Source: Bacteroidales bacterium UBA4912
GTDB taxonomy: Bacteria > Bacteroidota > Bacteroidia > Bacteroidales > Dysgonomonadaceae
Assembly: GCA_002398875.1 (NCBI GenBank)
Contig: DHCC01000093.1
Span: 1-46,724 of the forward strand
Direction: 5' to 3'
DNA length: 46,724 bases
The translations under genes were made by a program, and so were the position numbers. Shown here one piece after another: positions 9,068 through 16,528 of the stretch. Position 1 is the first letter of the stretch, and the number at the start of each line of letters is the position of its first letter. The notes beneath the pieces were generated by a model, which saw only the letters and a program-made list of their open reading frames with translations, did not search any database and had not been told where the DNA came from.

Positions 9068-9559
9068 TTATTTATGTCTGCTCTGAAGCTCTATCATCTT
9101 TAAGGCAGTGATAGCAGCTTCATCACCTTTGTTACCATGCCTTCCACCCGATCTTGCAATTGCCTGATCCAGTGTGTTGGTGGTGAGTAAACCGAATATC
9201 ACCGGCACATCATATTTCAAATTTAGTTCTGTTGTACCCTCTGTAACGCTGTTGCAAACAAAAGTAAAATGAGGAGTTTCTCCTTGAATTACACAACCAA
9301 GAATAATAACACAGTCTACATTAGTATTCTCAATCAGTACTTTGGCTCCGTAAGTAAGCTCAAAACTTCCCGGTACATGCTCAATTATAATATCATCACT
9401 TGCTACACCAAATTTAACTAGTGTTTCATAAGTGCCATGCAGTAGATTACCTGTAATAGTGCGATTCCAGTCAGAAACAACTATCCCAATCCTTTTTCCT
9501 TTACCATCAGGTACTGAATCATGATCGTAAGTGGAAAGATTCTTTAATTCTGTTGCCAT
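9068..9559 (-). CDS. ribH: 6,7-dimethyl-8-ribityllumazine synthase
   Basis: RibH condenses 5-amino-6-ribitylaminouracil with dihydroxybutanone phosphate in riboflavin synthesis. The 163-residue protein shows the family signatures: IGIVVSDWNRTITGNLL near residue 24, VPGSFELTYGAK near residue 63, and the catalytic-loop region GCVIQGETPHFTFV near 88-101. RHGNKGDEAA near the C-terminus completes the pattern. It starts four bases after the TPR gene's stop on the same strand and is followed by a clear terminator. Confidence 0.96.
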   Translation of the reverse strand: MATELKNLSTYDHDSVPDGKGKRIGIVVSDWNRTITGNLLHGTYETLVKFGVASDDIIIEHVPGSFELTYGAKVLIENTNVDCVIILGCVIQGETPHFTFVCNSVTEGTTELNLKYDVPVIFGLLTTNTLDQAIARSGGRHGNKGDEAAITALKMIELQSRHK

Positions 9560-9563
9560 ATAA

Positions 9564-10268
9564 TTAATTTGACTCCTTCAACAACTCAGCCTGTTTAATA
9601 AACTTTTCGGCTTCTTGTCCTTCGGGTGTATTGATATAGTCTTCTTTTAACATTGTAAAGGTCTCAATGGCTTTGTCGTAGTTGCCTAAATGAAGATATC
9701 CTTCACCTGCCTTTTTGTAGTATATTGGACTGAGCATATTGTCACCAGCTGCTTTTGCTGCTTTAAGATAATGAGAAATTGCATCATTTGTTTGCCCCAT
9801 ATTCATGTATACATCACCAATAGAGCCGGTTATAGACGGTGTTATTAAAATATCGCCTCCTTTGAATTTCTTAAGATGCTCAAGCGCTTTCTCGTAGTTA
9901 CCTAAACGGTTGTAAGATAAGCCGGCATAGGCATGTGCCAAGTCAGCTGATTTTGTTCCCTTGTATTGATCTATAACGGATTCAAAACCGATATAATCAT
10001 TGCCATTACCAAACAGTGCAAGAGAGTCTTCTCCTTCCTGGAAATAGCGCTCACCTTTAAAAATGGCTGCCTGTGCTTCGTTGTTACGCGGCTCTTTGTG
10101 TAAATAGTGGTATGCCAGATAAGCTCCAACAATAACTATTACTACAAGCAATCCTATTAAGATGCTTTTCTGATTTTTTTCGAGAAACTGTTCTGAGGTG
10201 GTTAAAGCTTCACCAATATTTTCGAAGTTCTTCTCGGCCTTCGACTCTTTAGTTTTTTTAGCAGACAT
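9564..10268 (-). CDS. Membrane-anchored tetratricopeptide repeat protein
   Basis: The 234-residue protein has a charged cytoplasmic N-terminus (about 35 residues), one membrane helix (ILIGLLVVIVIVGAYLAYHYL, about 36-56) and then TPR-type helical hairpins from roughly residue 105 to 225, with repeats such as AGLSYNRLGNYEKALEHLKKF. The layout resembles YfgM-like proteins that associate with the Sec translocon or periplasmic chaperones. That role is only an analogy. It shares an operon with ribH (four-base gap), a pairing that says little about function. Confidence 0.88.
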   Translation of the reverse strand: MSAKKTKESKAEKNFENIGEALTTSEQFLEKNQKSILIGLLVVIVIVGAYLAYHYLHKEPRNNEAQAAIFKGERYFQEGEDSLALFGNGNDYIGFESVIDQYKGTKSADLAHAYAGLSYNRLGNYEKALEHLKKFKGGDILITPSITGSIGDVYMNMGQTNDAISHYLKAAKAAGDNMLSPIYYKKAGEGYLHLGNYDKAIETFTMLKEDYINTPEGQEAEKFIKQAELLKESN

Positions 10269-10306
10269 ACTTTACTGATAAAATGTTATGTTTGATTTTT
10301 GAGTTG

Positions 10307-10314
10307 CAAAAGTA
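10307..10314 (-). promoter_or_regulatory. -7 box for the TPR-ribH operon
   Basis: On the minus strand this reads TACTTTTG, matching TAnnTTTG, 38 bases ahead of the TPR start codon. No clear -33 TTTG is visible. Confidence 0.5.
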
Positions 10315-10387
10315 ATCGTTTTTGACTGATAAATAAAATTTAATCAGCTGTTTTTAAAAAAGAGACTATCAAATTTAATCTTTTTCG

Positions 10388-10395
10388 TATGTTTG
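10388..10395 (+). promoter_or_regulatory. -7 box TATGTTTG for the DUF4468 gene
   Basis: TATGTTTG matches the -7 consensus and lies 53 bases before the ATG at 10449. With the minus-strand box at 10307-10314 it makes this a divergent promoter region. Confidence 0.5.
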
Positions 10396-10448
10396 TAGTC
10401 CAAGAGTTGATTTAGAACGTAATTTCTGAATAAAAAAGCATCAATATT

Positions 10449-11015
10449 ATGATAATGAAAAAAACAATTCTTACAATTAGTCTCTTAGTAGCCATCTCTA
10501 TAAATATCGTTGGCCAGAATGATACCGGGTTCAATTCTGTTCCCGTTGTCAATGGTAAAGTTGTTTTTGAACAATTTATAATTACAAATCCAGATTATTC
10601 TGCCGATCAAAATTATGCACAACTGCAAAAATGGGTAAAATCCAGATATAGTGGAAGTCCTTTATTGTCCGGTATTCGTTTCGATGAGAAATCTAATTTT
10701 GTTACTGTAAGTGCTGCTGCAAATTTGGTCCTGCCTGTTAATAGTGCGGGTGTTAGGGAGGAAATGATCATTAACTACCGTTTTGACGCTACAATGACAG
10801 GTGCCGGGTGCATGGTGGTTATCAGAGATATCACTTATCAGAGTCCTAAAAAAGATGGAGATTCATTTTTTCCAAAAAAATATACAGCAGAGCAGACCAT
10901 TACAGATAGTTCTGTAAATACTCCGGGTGCAGAAGGTGAGCTGAGATCTAACCTCAGAAAAGCTTCTCTTGATTTTTTTAACGGATTGTATTCAGAATTT
11001 AATTCTCTGTTTTGA
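10449..11015 (+). CDS. Secreted DUF4468 domain protein
   Basis: The 188-residue protein begins with a signal peptide (hydrophobic TILTISLLVAISINIVGQ, cleavage about residue 22). A DUF4468-like domain follows, with VVFEQFIITNPDYSADQNYAQLQKWV and, later, strands ending in MIINYRFDATMTGAGCMVVIRDITYQ. This family is common among exported Bacteroidales proteins and has no established function. No lipobox cysteine follows the signal, so it should be periplasmic or on the surface. It stands alone between the divergent TPR operon and the ribosomal protein operon. Confidence 0.8.
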   Translation: MIMKKTILTISLLVAISINIVGQNDTGFNSVPVVNGKVVFEQFIITNPDYSADQNYAQLQKWVKSRYSGSPLLSGIRFDEKSNFVTVSAAANLVLPVNSAGVREEMIINYRFDATMTGAGCMVVIRDITYQSPKKDGDSFFPKKYTAEQTITDSSVNTPGAEGELRSNLRKASLDFFNGLYSEFNSLF

Positions 11016-11203
11016 ATTTAGTTCCTAATATTTAAATCACATTATCCTGACTTAAGTCTTTAAATTTGTAGTATTAATTTGATTTAATGATAGTTTAGTT
11101 TTTAATCAATGTTTGATAATTTAATAGTGTTATTTTGGATTAAATTGTTGAACCTGATTGAAATTAATTTACTAAAACTCTTGGTATATTAAAATTATCT
11201 TCT

Positions 11204-11211
11204 TAATTTTG
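11204..11211 (+). promoter_or_regulatory. -7 box TAATTTTG for the rpmB operon
   Basis: TAATTTTG lies 73 bases before rpmB, with a TTGG at 11181-11184 about 19 bases upstream as a possible -33 element. A second box, TAAATTTG, lies at 11061-11068. Just after the nearer box, CCTGA-TTTG-TCAGG (11215-11228) could form a small leader hairpin. The remainder of the 269-base gap from 11016 is A/T-rich with nothing else recognisable. Confidence 0.55.
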
Positions 11212-11284
11212 CGCCCTGATTTGTCAGGAATGTTCTGTTTTAGAAGGACGTAAGGATCTAAATTATAAAATACACTATATAGCA

Positions 11285-11524
11285 ATGTCTAAGATTTGTC
11301 AAATAACAGGAAAAAAAGCAATGGTTGGAAACAACGTTTCGCATTCTAATGTAAAAACGAAACGCAAATTCAACGTAAACTTGTTTAAGAAGAAATTTTA
11401 TTGGGTGGAAGAAGATGTATGGATTAGTCTGAACGTCTCAGCAGCAGGTTTGCGCACTATCAATAAAATTGGTTTGGATGCAGCAATTAAGAAGGCTGCC
11501 GAAAAAGGATATTTAAACGCGTAA
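11285..11524 (+). CDS. rpmB: 50S ribosomal protein L28
   Basis: The 79-residue protein starts MSKICQITGKKAMVGNNVSHS, and KTKRKFNVNLFKKKF follows, as in bacterial L28. The C-terminal helix segment LRTINKIGLDAAIKKAAEKG is typical. It has the zinc-free form, since the Cys pairs found in some L28 proteins are absent apart from Cys5. First gene of a three-gene ribosomal operon. Confidence 0.97.
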   Translation: MSKICQITGKKAMVGNNVSHSNVKTKRKFNVNLFKKKFYWVEEDVWISLNVSAAGLRTINKIGLDAAIKKAAEKGYLNA

Positions 11525-11542
11525 CCTATACGCAATAATAAG

Positions 11543-11548
11543 AGGAGG
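11543..11548 (+). promoter_or_regulatory. Strong Shine-Dalgarno AGGAGG before rpmG
   Basis: A full AGGAGG lies eight bases before the rpmG ATG. This stands out because almost no other gene in the window has such a site. Confidence 0.7.
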
Positions 11549-11556
11549 AAGCAGAG

Positions 11557-11745
11557 ATGGGTAAAAAAGCTAAAGGAAACAGGGTTCAGGTGATTCTTGA
11601 GTGTACAGAACATAAAGAGAGCGGTATGCCCGGTACATCCAGATACATTACTACCAAGAACAGAAAGAATACAACGGCAAGACTGGAATTGAAGAAATAC
11701 AATCCGGTACTAAAGAAAATGACCGTTCATAAAGAAATAAAGTAA
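11557..11745 (+). CDS. rpmG: 50S ribosomal protein L33
   Basis: This 62-residue basic protein matches L33: KKAKGNRVQVILECTEHKES near the start, SRYITTKNRKNTTARLELKKYNP in the middle, and the lysine-rich VLKKMTVHKEIK end. It has a single Cys (residue 14), so it is the zinc-free form. It lies 32 bases after rpmB and 13 bases before the DUF4295 gene. Confidence 0.97.
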   Translation: MGKKAKGNRVQVILECTEHKESGMPGTSRYITTKNRKNTTARLELKKYNPVLKKMTVHKEIK

Positions 11746-11758
11746 AACAGTATAGATT

Positions 11759-11917
11759 ATGGCAAAGAAAGCAGTTGCGGGATTCCGCGATAAGACAACT
11801 ACCACAGGACGAAGCCACACTAAAGTAATTAGAATGGTTAAATCTCCTGAAACAGGCGCATATAGCTTCAAGGAAGAGATGATACTTAACGATCTGGTAA
11901 AAGATTATTTCAAATAG
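11759..11917 (+). CDS. DUF4295 small basic protein, ribosome-associated operon member
   Basis: I read this 52-residue ORF directly: it starts MAKKAVAGFRDKTTTTG and ends in EEMILNDLVKDYFK. It matches the Bacteroidota-specific DUF4295 family, always tiny and basic and commonly located right after rpmB and rpmG. The name and position suggest a ribosome- or translation-linked role, but no function is established to my knowledge. The stop is 57 bases before the operon's terminator. Confidence 0.85.
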   Translation: MAKKAVAGFRDKTTTTGRSHTKVIRMVKSPETGAYSFKEEMILNDLVKDYFK

Positions 11918-11973
11918 GATATTACTCGTTGAAGGTTATATTCACGAGAATATTCGTTAATAATATCTAAAAG

Positions 11974-12005
11974 CTTCCCTGTGCATTTACGCAGGGAAGT
12001 TTTTT
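11974..12005 (+). terminator. Intrinsic terminator of the rpmB-rpmG-DUF4295 operon
   Basis: A 10-bp stem (11974-11983 with 11990-11999, one G-U pair) with a 6-base loop is followed directly by T6. Classical rho-independent form. Confidence 0.9.
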
Positions 12006-12018
12006 ATTTACTATTTTG

Positions 12019-12026
12019 TAGATTTG
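12019..12026 (+). promoter_or_regulatory. -7 box TAGATTTG for ftsY
   Basis: TAGATTTG matches TAnnTTTG and lies 43 bases before the ftsY ATG, directly after the upstream operon's terminator. Confidence 0.5.
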
Positions 12027-12068
12027 TAGGTAAATCAAAACTGCCTTTCATTTAATTTTGACTTCAAT

Positions 12069-13022
12069 ATGGGTTTATTTAACAGATCCTCTAAAGGAAA
12101 AAAAGATGTACTCGACAAAGGTCTTGAAAAAACCAAAGTGAGTTTTTTTTCTAAGATTACCCGTGCTATAGCAGGTAAATCTAAAGTCGATGATGATGTA
12201 CTCGACAATCTTGAAGAGGTTTTAGTATCATCCGATGTGGGTGTAGATACCACATTGAAGATTATCGACAGAATAGAAGCACGCGTAGCGAGGGATAAAT
12301 ATGTTGGTACTGATGAACTTAACGACATCCTGCGTGACGAAATTACACTGCTGCTTACAGAAAACCAATCGACTGATGTTGATGAGTTTGCTATTACCGA
12401 AGACAAAAAACCTTATGTTATTATGGTTGTAGGTGTCAATGGAGTAGGGAAAACTACAACAATCGGGAAGCTTGCTTATCAGTTCAAACAGAAAGGATTG
12501 TCTGTATACCTGGGTGCAGCAGATACTTTCAGAGCTGCTGCTGTTGAACAGCTTGATATTTGGGGTCAGCGTGTAGGAGTGCCTGTTATAAAACAAAAGA
12601 TGGGTTCAGACCCGGCATCTGTAGCTTATGATGCTGTAAGTTCGGCAAAGGCACATGGAGCTGATGTGGTAATAATTGATACTGCAGGACGCCTTCACAA
12701 CAAAGTCAACCTAATGAATGAGCTCACAAAAATTAAGAATGTGATGGGTAAGATTGTGCCGGACTCTCCTCATGAAGTACTTCTTATACTTGATGGATCT
12801 ACAGGTCAGAACGCTTTCGAACAGGCTAAACAGTTTACTGCAGCCACTGAAGTAACAGGTCTTGTAATTACCAAACTCGATGGCACAGCAAAAGGCGGAG
12901 TAGTTCTTGGTATTTCTGATCAGTTTAAAATACCTGTTAAATATATCGGTTTGGGTGAAAAAATGGAAGATCTTCAGGTTTTCCGCAGAAAAGAGTTTGT
13001 TGACTCTCTGTTTAGTGAGTAA
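12069..13022 (+). CDS. ftsY: Signal recognition particle receptor FtsY
   Basis: FtsY docks SRP-ribosome complexes at the membrane for co-translational insertion. The 317-residue protein has a short basic N-terminus instead of the long acidic A domain of E. coli, then the N four-helix bundle (about 20-100). The G domain has GVNGVGKTTTIGKLAYQF (near residue 123), the DTFRAAAVEQL segment, DTAGRLHNK, and TKLDGTAKGG near residue 272. It lies 24 bases upstream of rimO, probably co-transcribed with it. Confidence 0.97.
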   Translation: MGLFNRSSKGKKDVLDKGLEKTKVSFFSKITRAIAGKSKVDDDVLDNLEEVLVSSDVGVDTTLKIIDRIEARVARDKYVGTDELNDILRDEITLLLTENQSTDVDEFAITEDKKPYVIMVVGVNGVGKTTTIGKLAYQFKQKGLSVYLGAADTFRAAAVEQLDIWGQRVGVPVIKQKMGSDPASVAYDAVSSAKAHGADVVIIDTAGRLHNKVNLMNELTKIKNVMGKIVPDSPHEVLLILDGSTGQNAFEQAKQFTAATEVTGLVITKLDGTAKGGVVLGISDQFKIPVKYIGLGEKMEDLQVFRRKEFVDSLFSE

Positions 13023-13046
13023 AGATAAAAAGAACAATTATTATAT

Positions 13047-14342
13047 ATGATAAAGAATAGAGTAGATGTGGTTACCATGGGTTGCTCAAAAAATCTTGTG
13101 GATTCTGAGCTGCTTATGCGTCAGCTTATTGCCAACGGTTATACTCTTGAACATGATCCGGAAACTCCAAAGGGAGAAATTGCCGTTATTAATACTTGTG
13201 GTTTCATCGGTGATGCCAAAGAGGAGTCTATCAACATGATTCTCTCTTTTGCAGAAGCAAAAAAAGAGAGAGGATTAAAAAAACTATTCGTAATGGGTTG
13301 CCTTTCCGAGAGATACAGAGAGGAACTGCAAAAAGAGATTCCTGAGGTTGATAAGTTTTATGGTAAATTCGACTGGCGTGAACTGATATCTGATCTTGGC
13401 AAATCATATAATAAAGAGCTTGAATTCGACCGTTCTTTGTCAACTCCTCCACACTATGCTTATCTAAAAATATCGGAGGGATGTGATAGAACCTGTTCTT
13501 ACTGTTCAATACCTCTTATTACCGGTAAATATAAATCGCGCCCTGTTGAAGAAATTGAGCATGAAGTACGTCATTTAGTTGCAAGTGGTGTAAAAGAAAT
13601 TAATTTCATAGCACAGGATCTCACCTACTACGGTCTGGATCTTTATAAATCAATGAAGCTCCCGGAGCTGGTTGAGCGTGTCTCTGATATAGAAGGTGTT
13701 GATTGGATACGACTGCATTATGCTTATCCGGCTCATTTCCCTGTTGATCTACTTAGAGTTATGCGAGAAAGAGATAATGTTTGCAAATACCTCGATATCG
13801 CACTACAACATACAAGTGACAATATGCTTAGAATAATGCGGCGAAACATTACTAAACAGCAGACAATCGACTTGATACAGCATTTCCGTGAGGAGGTGCC
13901 GGGAATCCATCTTCGTACAACAATGATGGTGGGGCATCCCGGAGAAACAGATGCTGATTTCGAAGAACTTGTTGATTTTGTGAAAGCTACCAGATTTGAG
14001 CGACTAGGGGCATTTCCATATTCACATGAAGAGGATACTTTTAATGATAAACACTATACTGACGACGTTCCTTCTGACGTCAAACAGGAAAGAATGAATC
14101 TGTTGATGGATGTTCAGGAAGGTATTGCTCTTTCAATAAACGAATCAAAGATAGGTAAAACCATGAAGGTGATTATTGATAGAGAAGACCCTGATTACTA
14201 CGCTGGTCGCACTGAATTTGATTCTCCTGAAGTGGATGGTGAGGTTTTAATCAATAAAGACACTAAGTTGAATCTAGGTGACTTTTATGATGTCAGGATC
14301 GATTCGGCTTATCCTTTCGACCTGATAGGTACAGTAGTTTGA
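13047..14342 (+). CDS. rimO: Ribosomal protein uS12 methylthiotransferase
   Basis: RimO is a radical-SAM enzyme that adds a methylthio group to an aspartate of ribosomal protein S12. The 431-residue protein has the N-terminal cluster domain (MGCSKNLVDSE, NTCGFIGDAKEES, MGCLSERY give the three Cys ligands), the radical SAM motif CDRTCSYC near residue 146, and a C-terminal TRAM domain (about 360-431). Length and the GCSKN motif favour RimO over MiaB. It is followed 42 bases later by the HU-LysM gene. Confidence 0.96.
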   Translation: MIKNRVDVVTMGCSKNLVDSELLMRQLIANGYTLEHDPETPKGEIAVINTCGFIGDAKEESINMILSFAEAKKERGLKKLFVMGCLSERYREELQKEIPEVDKFYGKFDWRELISDLGKSYNKELEFDRSLSTPPHYAYLKISEGCDRTCSYCSIPLITGKYKSRPVEEIEHEVRHLVASGVKEINFIAQDLTYYGLDLYKSMKLPELVERVSDIEGVDWIRLHYAYPAHFPVDLLRVMRERDNVCKYLDIALQHTSDNMLRIMRRNITKQQTIDLIQHFREEVPGIHLRTTMMVGHPGETDADFEELVDFVKATRFERLGAFPYSHEEDTFNDKHYTDDVPSDVKQERMNLLMDVQEGIALSINESKIGKTMKVIIDREDPDYYAGRTEFDSPEVDGEVLINKDTKLNLGDFYDVRIDSAYPFDLIGTVV

Positions 14343-14384
14343 GTCTTCTTAATTCCTGAACAATTTTAACAAAATCCTTATAGC

Positions 14385-15065
14385 ATGACACAAAAAGAAT
14401 TAATCGGGAAGCTGGCAAATAAACTTCAGTGGGATGAATCAAATTCTTCTGATTTTTTGGAAACCATTTCAAATATACTGAATGAGCAGTTATCCGAAAA
14501 CAATATTATATCTATTGATAACTTCGGCACATTCAGTACTCAAAAATATCAGGAGTATATTTTAGTTGACTCTGAAACGGGGGAACGTTACCTCATGCCT
14601 CCTGAGGTTGTTGTGCTATTTGAACCTTATACAGGGGATGTTTTTGAGCCTGTTGATCATAGCTTTAATATATCGTTTGAGGCAGATGATTCATTGAAAG
14701 GTAAAATAAATAGTGCTTTTCAGAACTTTGAGCCTACTTTGATAAATGAGGGTGTTGAATTTCCCGGGATACAAGTGGTTAGTAGTCAACAACCAAAAAC
14801 CGAAATCGCAATCCCAATCGAACCGATAGCAGATGCTGAGCCTACACCCCCTGTTGAAACAAAAGTTGTTGGTGATAAGGAAAATCTATCCAAACCGGTT
14901 TTGCAAACTGATATAGATTTAAGACAGAAATCCAGTTCCCGAAAAAGTTCTCGAGTTCTGATTCCTGTTTTAGGTGGTGTGGCCATTGTTATGGCAACTC
15001 TTTTTTTTTTCAATGGAGTGGCAAGCCGAAAAGGCGTTAATTCCGGTAAAAGAAGAAACAACTGA
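14385..15065 (+). CDS. HU-domain membrane protein, N-terminal part (frame broken at T10)
   Basis: Residues 1-90 are an HU/IHF-type DNA-binding domain: MTQKELIGKLANKLQW at the start and the conserved IDNFGTFS near residue 46. A Pro/Glu-rich linker follows (about 95-180), then a basic stretch and one membrane helix (VLIPVLGGVAIVMATLFFF, about 190-208). The frame then runs only 17 more residues, ending in SGKRRNN, because of a T10 run at 15001-15010. With nine T residues, or a +1 slip, the frame would continue into the LysM domain encoded from 15001, giving about 336 residues. The intact form would tether DNA binding to the inner membrane. Confidence 0.8.
   Translation: MTQKELIGKLANKLQWDESNSSDFLETISNILNEQLSENNIISIDNFGTFSTQKYQEYILVDSETGERYLMPPEVVVLFEPYTGDVFEPVDHSFNISFEADDSLKGKINSAFQNFEPTLINEGVEFPGIQVVSSQQPKTEIAIPIEPIADAEPTPPVETKVVGDKENLSKPVLQTDIDLRQKSSSRKSSRVLIPVLGGVAIVMATLFFFNGVASRKGVNSGKRRNN
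15001..15010 (+). repeat. Homopolymer T10 inside the HU-LysM gene
   Basis: Ten T residues encode the end of the membrane helix. The reading frame before the run and the conserved LysM frame after it differ by one base, so run length decides whether a full-length or truncated protein is made. Confidence 0.95.
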
Positions 15066-15396
15066 AACATCAGACAATAATAGAAGTACAGAATTAACAG
15101 TTGAAACAGAATTAAAACCAGAAACCGTTTCACAGCCTGAGAAACATTATCCTGAATCGGTGATTCTGAGTAAAGGTCAGACTTTACGCACGATAGCACT
15201 GGATCTGTTTGGAAGTAAAGAGTTCTGGGTGTATATTTATCAGGAAAACAAGCATAATATCAAGAACCCAAATGTTATACCTGTCGGCACAGAATTATTA
15301 ATTCCCGATATCTCGAGCTATGATATCAATCCTGATAATCCGCAATCCATCACTAAAGCAAAGGAGATTGGAGTAAGGATTATAAACACATTATAG
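15001..15396 (+). CDS. LysM domain, C-terminal part of the split HU-TM-LysM protein
   Basis: From the T10 run onward this frame encodes an extracytoplasmic linker rich in Glu/Thr, then a LysM-like domain (ESVILSKGQTLRTIALDLFG, a central Trp-Val-Tyr segment, and IPVGTELLIP). LysM modules usually bind peptidoglycan. The frame also has an ATG at 15013, but no sign of its own promoter or ribosome site, so I treat it as the rear of the gene starting at 14385. Codon use and protein character remain normal, which argues against an old decayed pseudogene. Confidence 0.75.
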   Translation, partial: FFFSMEWQAEKALIPVKEETTETSDNNRSTELTVETELKPETVSQPEKHYPESVILSKGQTLRTIALDLFGSKEFWVYIYQENKHNIKNPNVIPVGTELLIPDISSYDINPDNPQSITKAKEIGVRIINTL

Positions 15397-15433
15397 GTAT
15401 TTTATTAAAAAATTGTATATTTACAACTTTAAG

Positions 15434-15475
15434 AATCATAATATATGATTATGAGTCACTTTCTGCAACGAAAGT
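15434..15475 (+). other. Two small hairpins in the leader of the Gfo/Idh/MocA gene
   Basis: A 7-bp perfect stem with a 3-base loop (15434-15450) is followed by a 6-bp perfect stem with a 6-base loop (15458-15475). Neither has a T run, so they could be leader structures or chance. Confidence 0.3.
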
Positions 15476-15529
15476 AGCCTCTGATTAAGTGTTACCAACG
15501 TTCAACAGTGGAATAAAAAATATCATAAT

Positions 15530-16528
15530 ATGAAGATGAAGATTTTATTAGCTGCAGTGTTAATGAATTTGATGTTAACTGTTCAGGCTCAGGTTAAAAT
15601 AGGTATAATCGGTCTTGATACCTCACACTCGATTGCATTCACCAAATTTATTAATGGTGATGATAAGAAAGAAGAGTATAATGATTTCATAATTGTGGCA
15701 GCTTATCCCTATGGATCTAAAACTATAAAGTCGAGTTACGACCGTATTCCTGTTAATTCAGATCAGATGAAAGAAATGGGTGTTGAGATAGTTGCTACAA
15801 TTGCCGAATTACTGGAAAAAGTTGATTGTGTGTTGTTGGAAACAAACGATGGTAATCTTCACCTTGAACAGGCAAATGAGGTTTTTAAAGCGGGTAAAAC
15901 AGTGTTTATAGATAAACCTCTTGGTGCAACTCTTGCCCAGGCTATAGCTATTTACCAACTTGCCCGTGAATATAATGTTCCACTTTTTTCTTCTTCTACA
16001 TTGAGATATGTTCCACAGACACAAAAGCTTCGTAACGGTGATTTTGGTAAAGTATTGGGAGCAGATTGTTATTCTCCCGCTACCCGTGAAAAAACACACC
16101 CTGACTTCGGCTGGTATGGTATTCATGGTGTTGAGATGCTGTTCACTGTAATGGGCACGGGTTGTGTATCGGTAAACCGTATTTCAGCTGAAGGCACAGA
16201 TGTTGTGACCGGTCTATGGGATGACGGCAGAATTGGCACATTCAGGGGTATCCGAACAGGCAAAGGTATTTATGGAGGTAGTGCATTCACAGAAAATGGT
16301 GTTGTTGATGCAGGTACCTATGAAGGTTATGAGGTTCTGTTAACTGAAATACTTAAATTTTTCAGAACAGGTATTGCTCCCGTATCAGAAGAAGAGACAT
16401 TAGAAATATTTACTTTCATGGAAGCTTCTAATGAAAGTAAACGTGAAGGCGGCAGAATTATACTCCTCGAGGATACTTACCGTAAGGGTTATAAGGAAGC
16501 TTTGGAACTGCTTAAGGATTATTTATAA
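15530..16528 (+). CDS. Secreted Gfo/Idh/MocA family oxidoreductase
   Basis: The 332-residue protein starts with a likely signal peptide (ILLAAVLMNLMLTVQAQ). The Rossmann domain comes next (KIGIIGLDTSHSIAFTKF, about 22-40), with VFIDKPLGATLAQA containing the family's conserved EKP-like lysine (here DKP, near residue 128). The C-terminal alpha/beta domain includes a HGVEMLFTVMG segment. These enzymes typically oxidise or epimerise sugars and inositols with NAD(P). The substrate is unknown. Secreted members are common in Bacteroidales. Its stop overlaps the end of the opposing truncated homologue by six bases. Confidence 0.85.
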   Translation: MKMKILLAAVLMNLMLTVQAQVKIGIIGLDTSHSIAFTKFINGDDKKEEYNDFIIVAAYPYGSKTIKSSYDRIPVNSDQMKEMGVEIVATIAELLEKVDCVLLETNDGNLHLEQANEVFKAGKTVFIDKPLGATLAQAIAIYQLAREYNVPLFSSSTLRYVPQTQKLRNGDFGKVLGADCYSPATREKTHPDFGWYGIHGVEMLFTVMGTGCVSVNRISAEGTDVVTGLWDDGRIGTFRGIRTGKGIYGGSAFTENGVVDAGTYEGYEVLLTEILKFFRTGIAPVSEEETLEIFTFMEASNESKREGGRIILLEDTYRKGYKEALELLKDYL

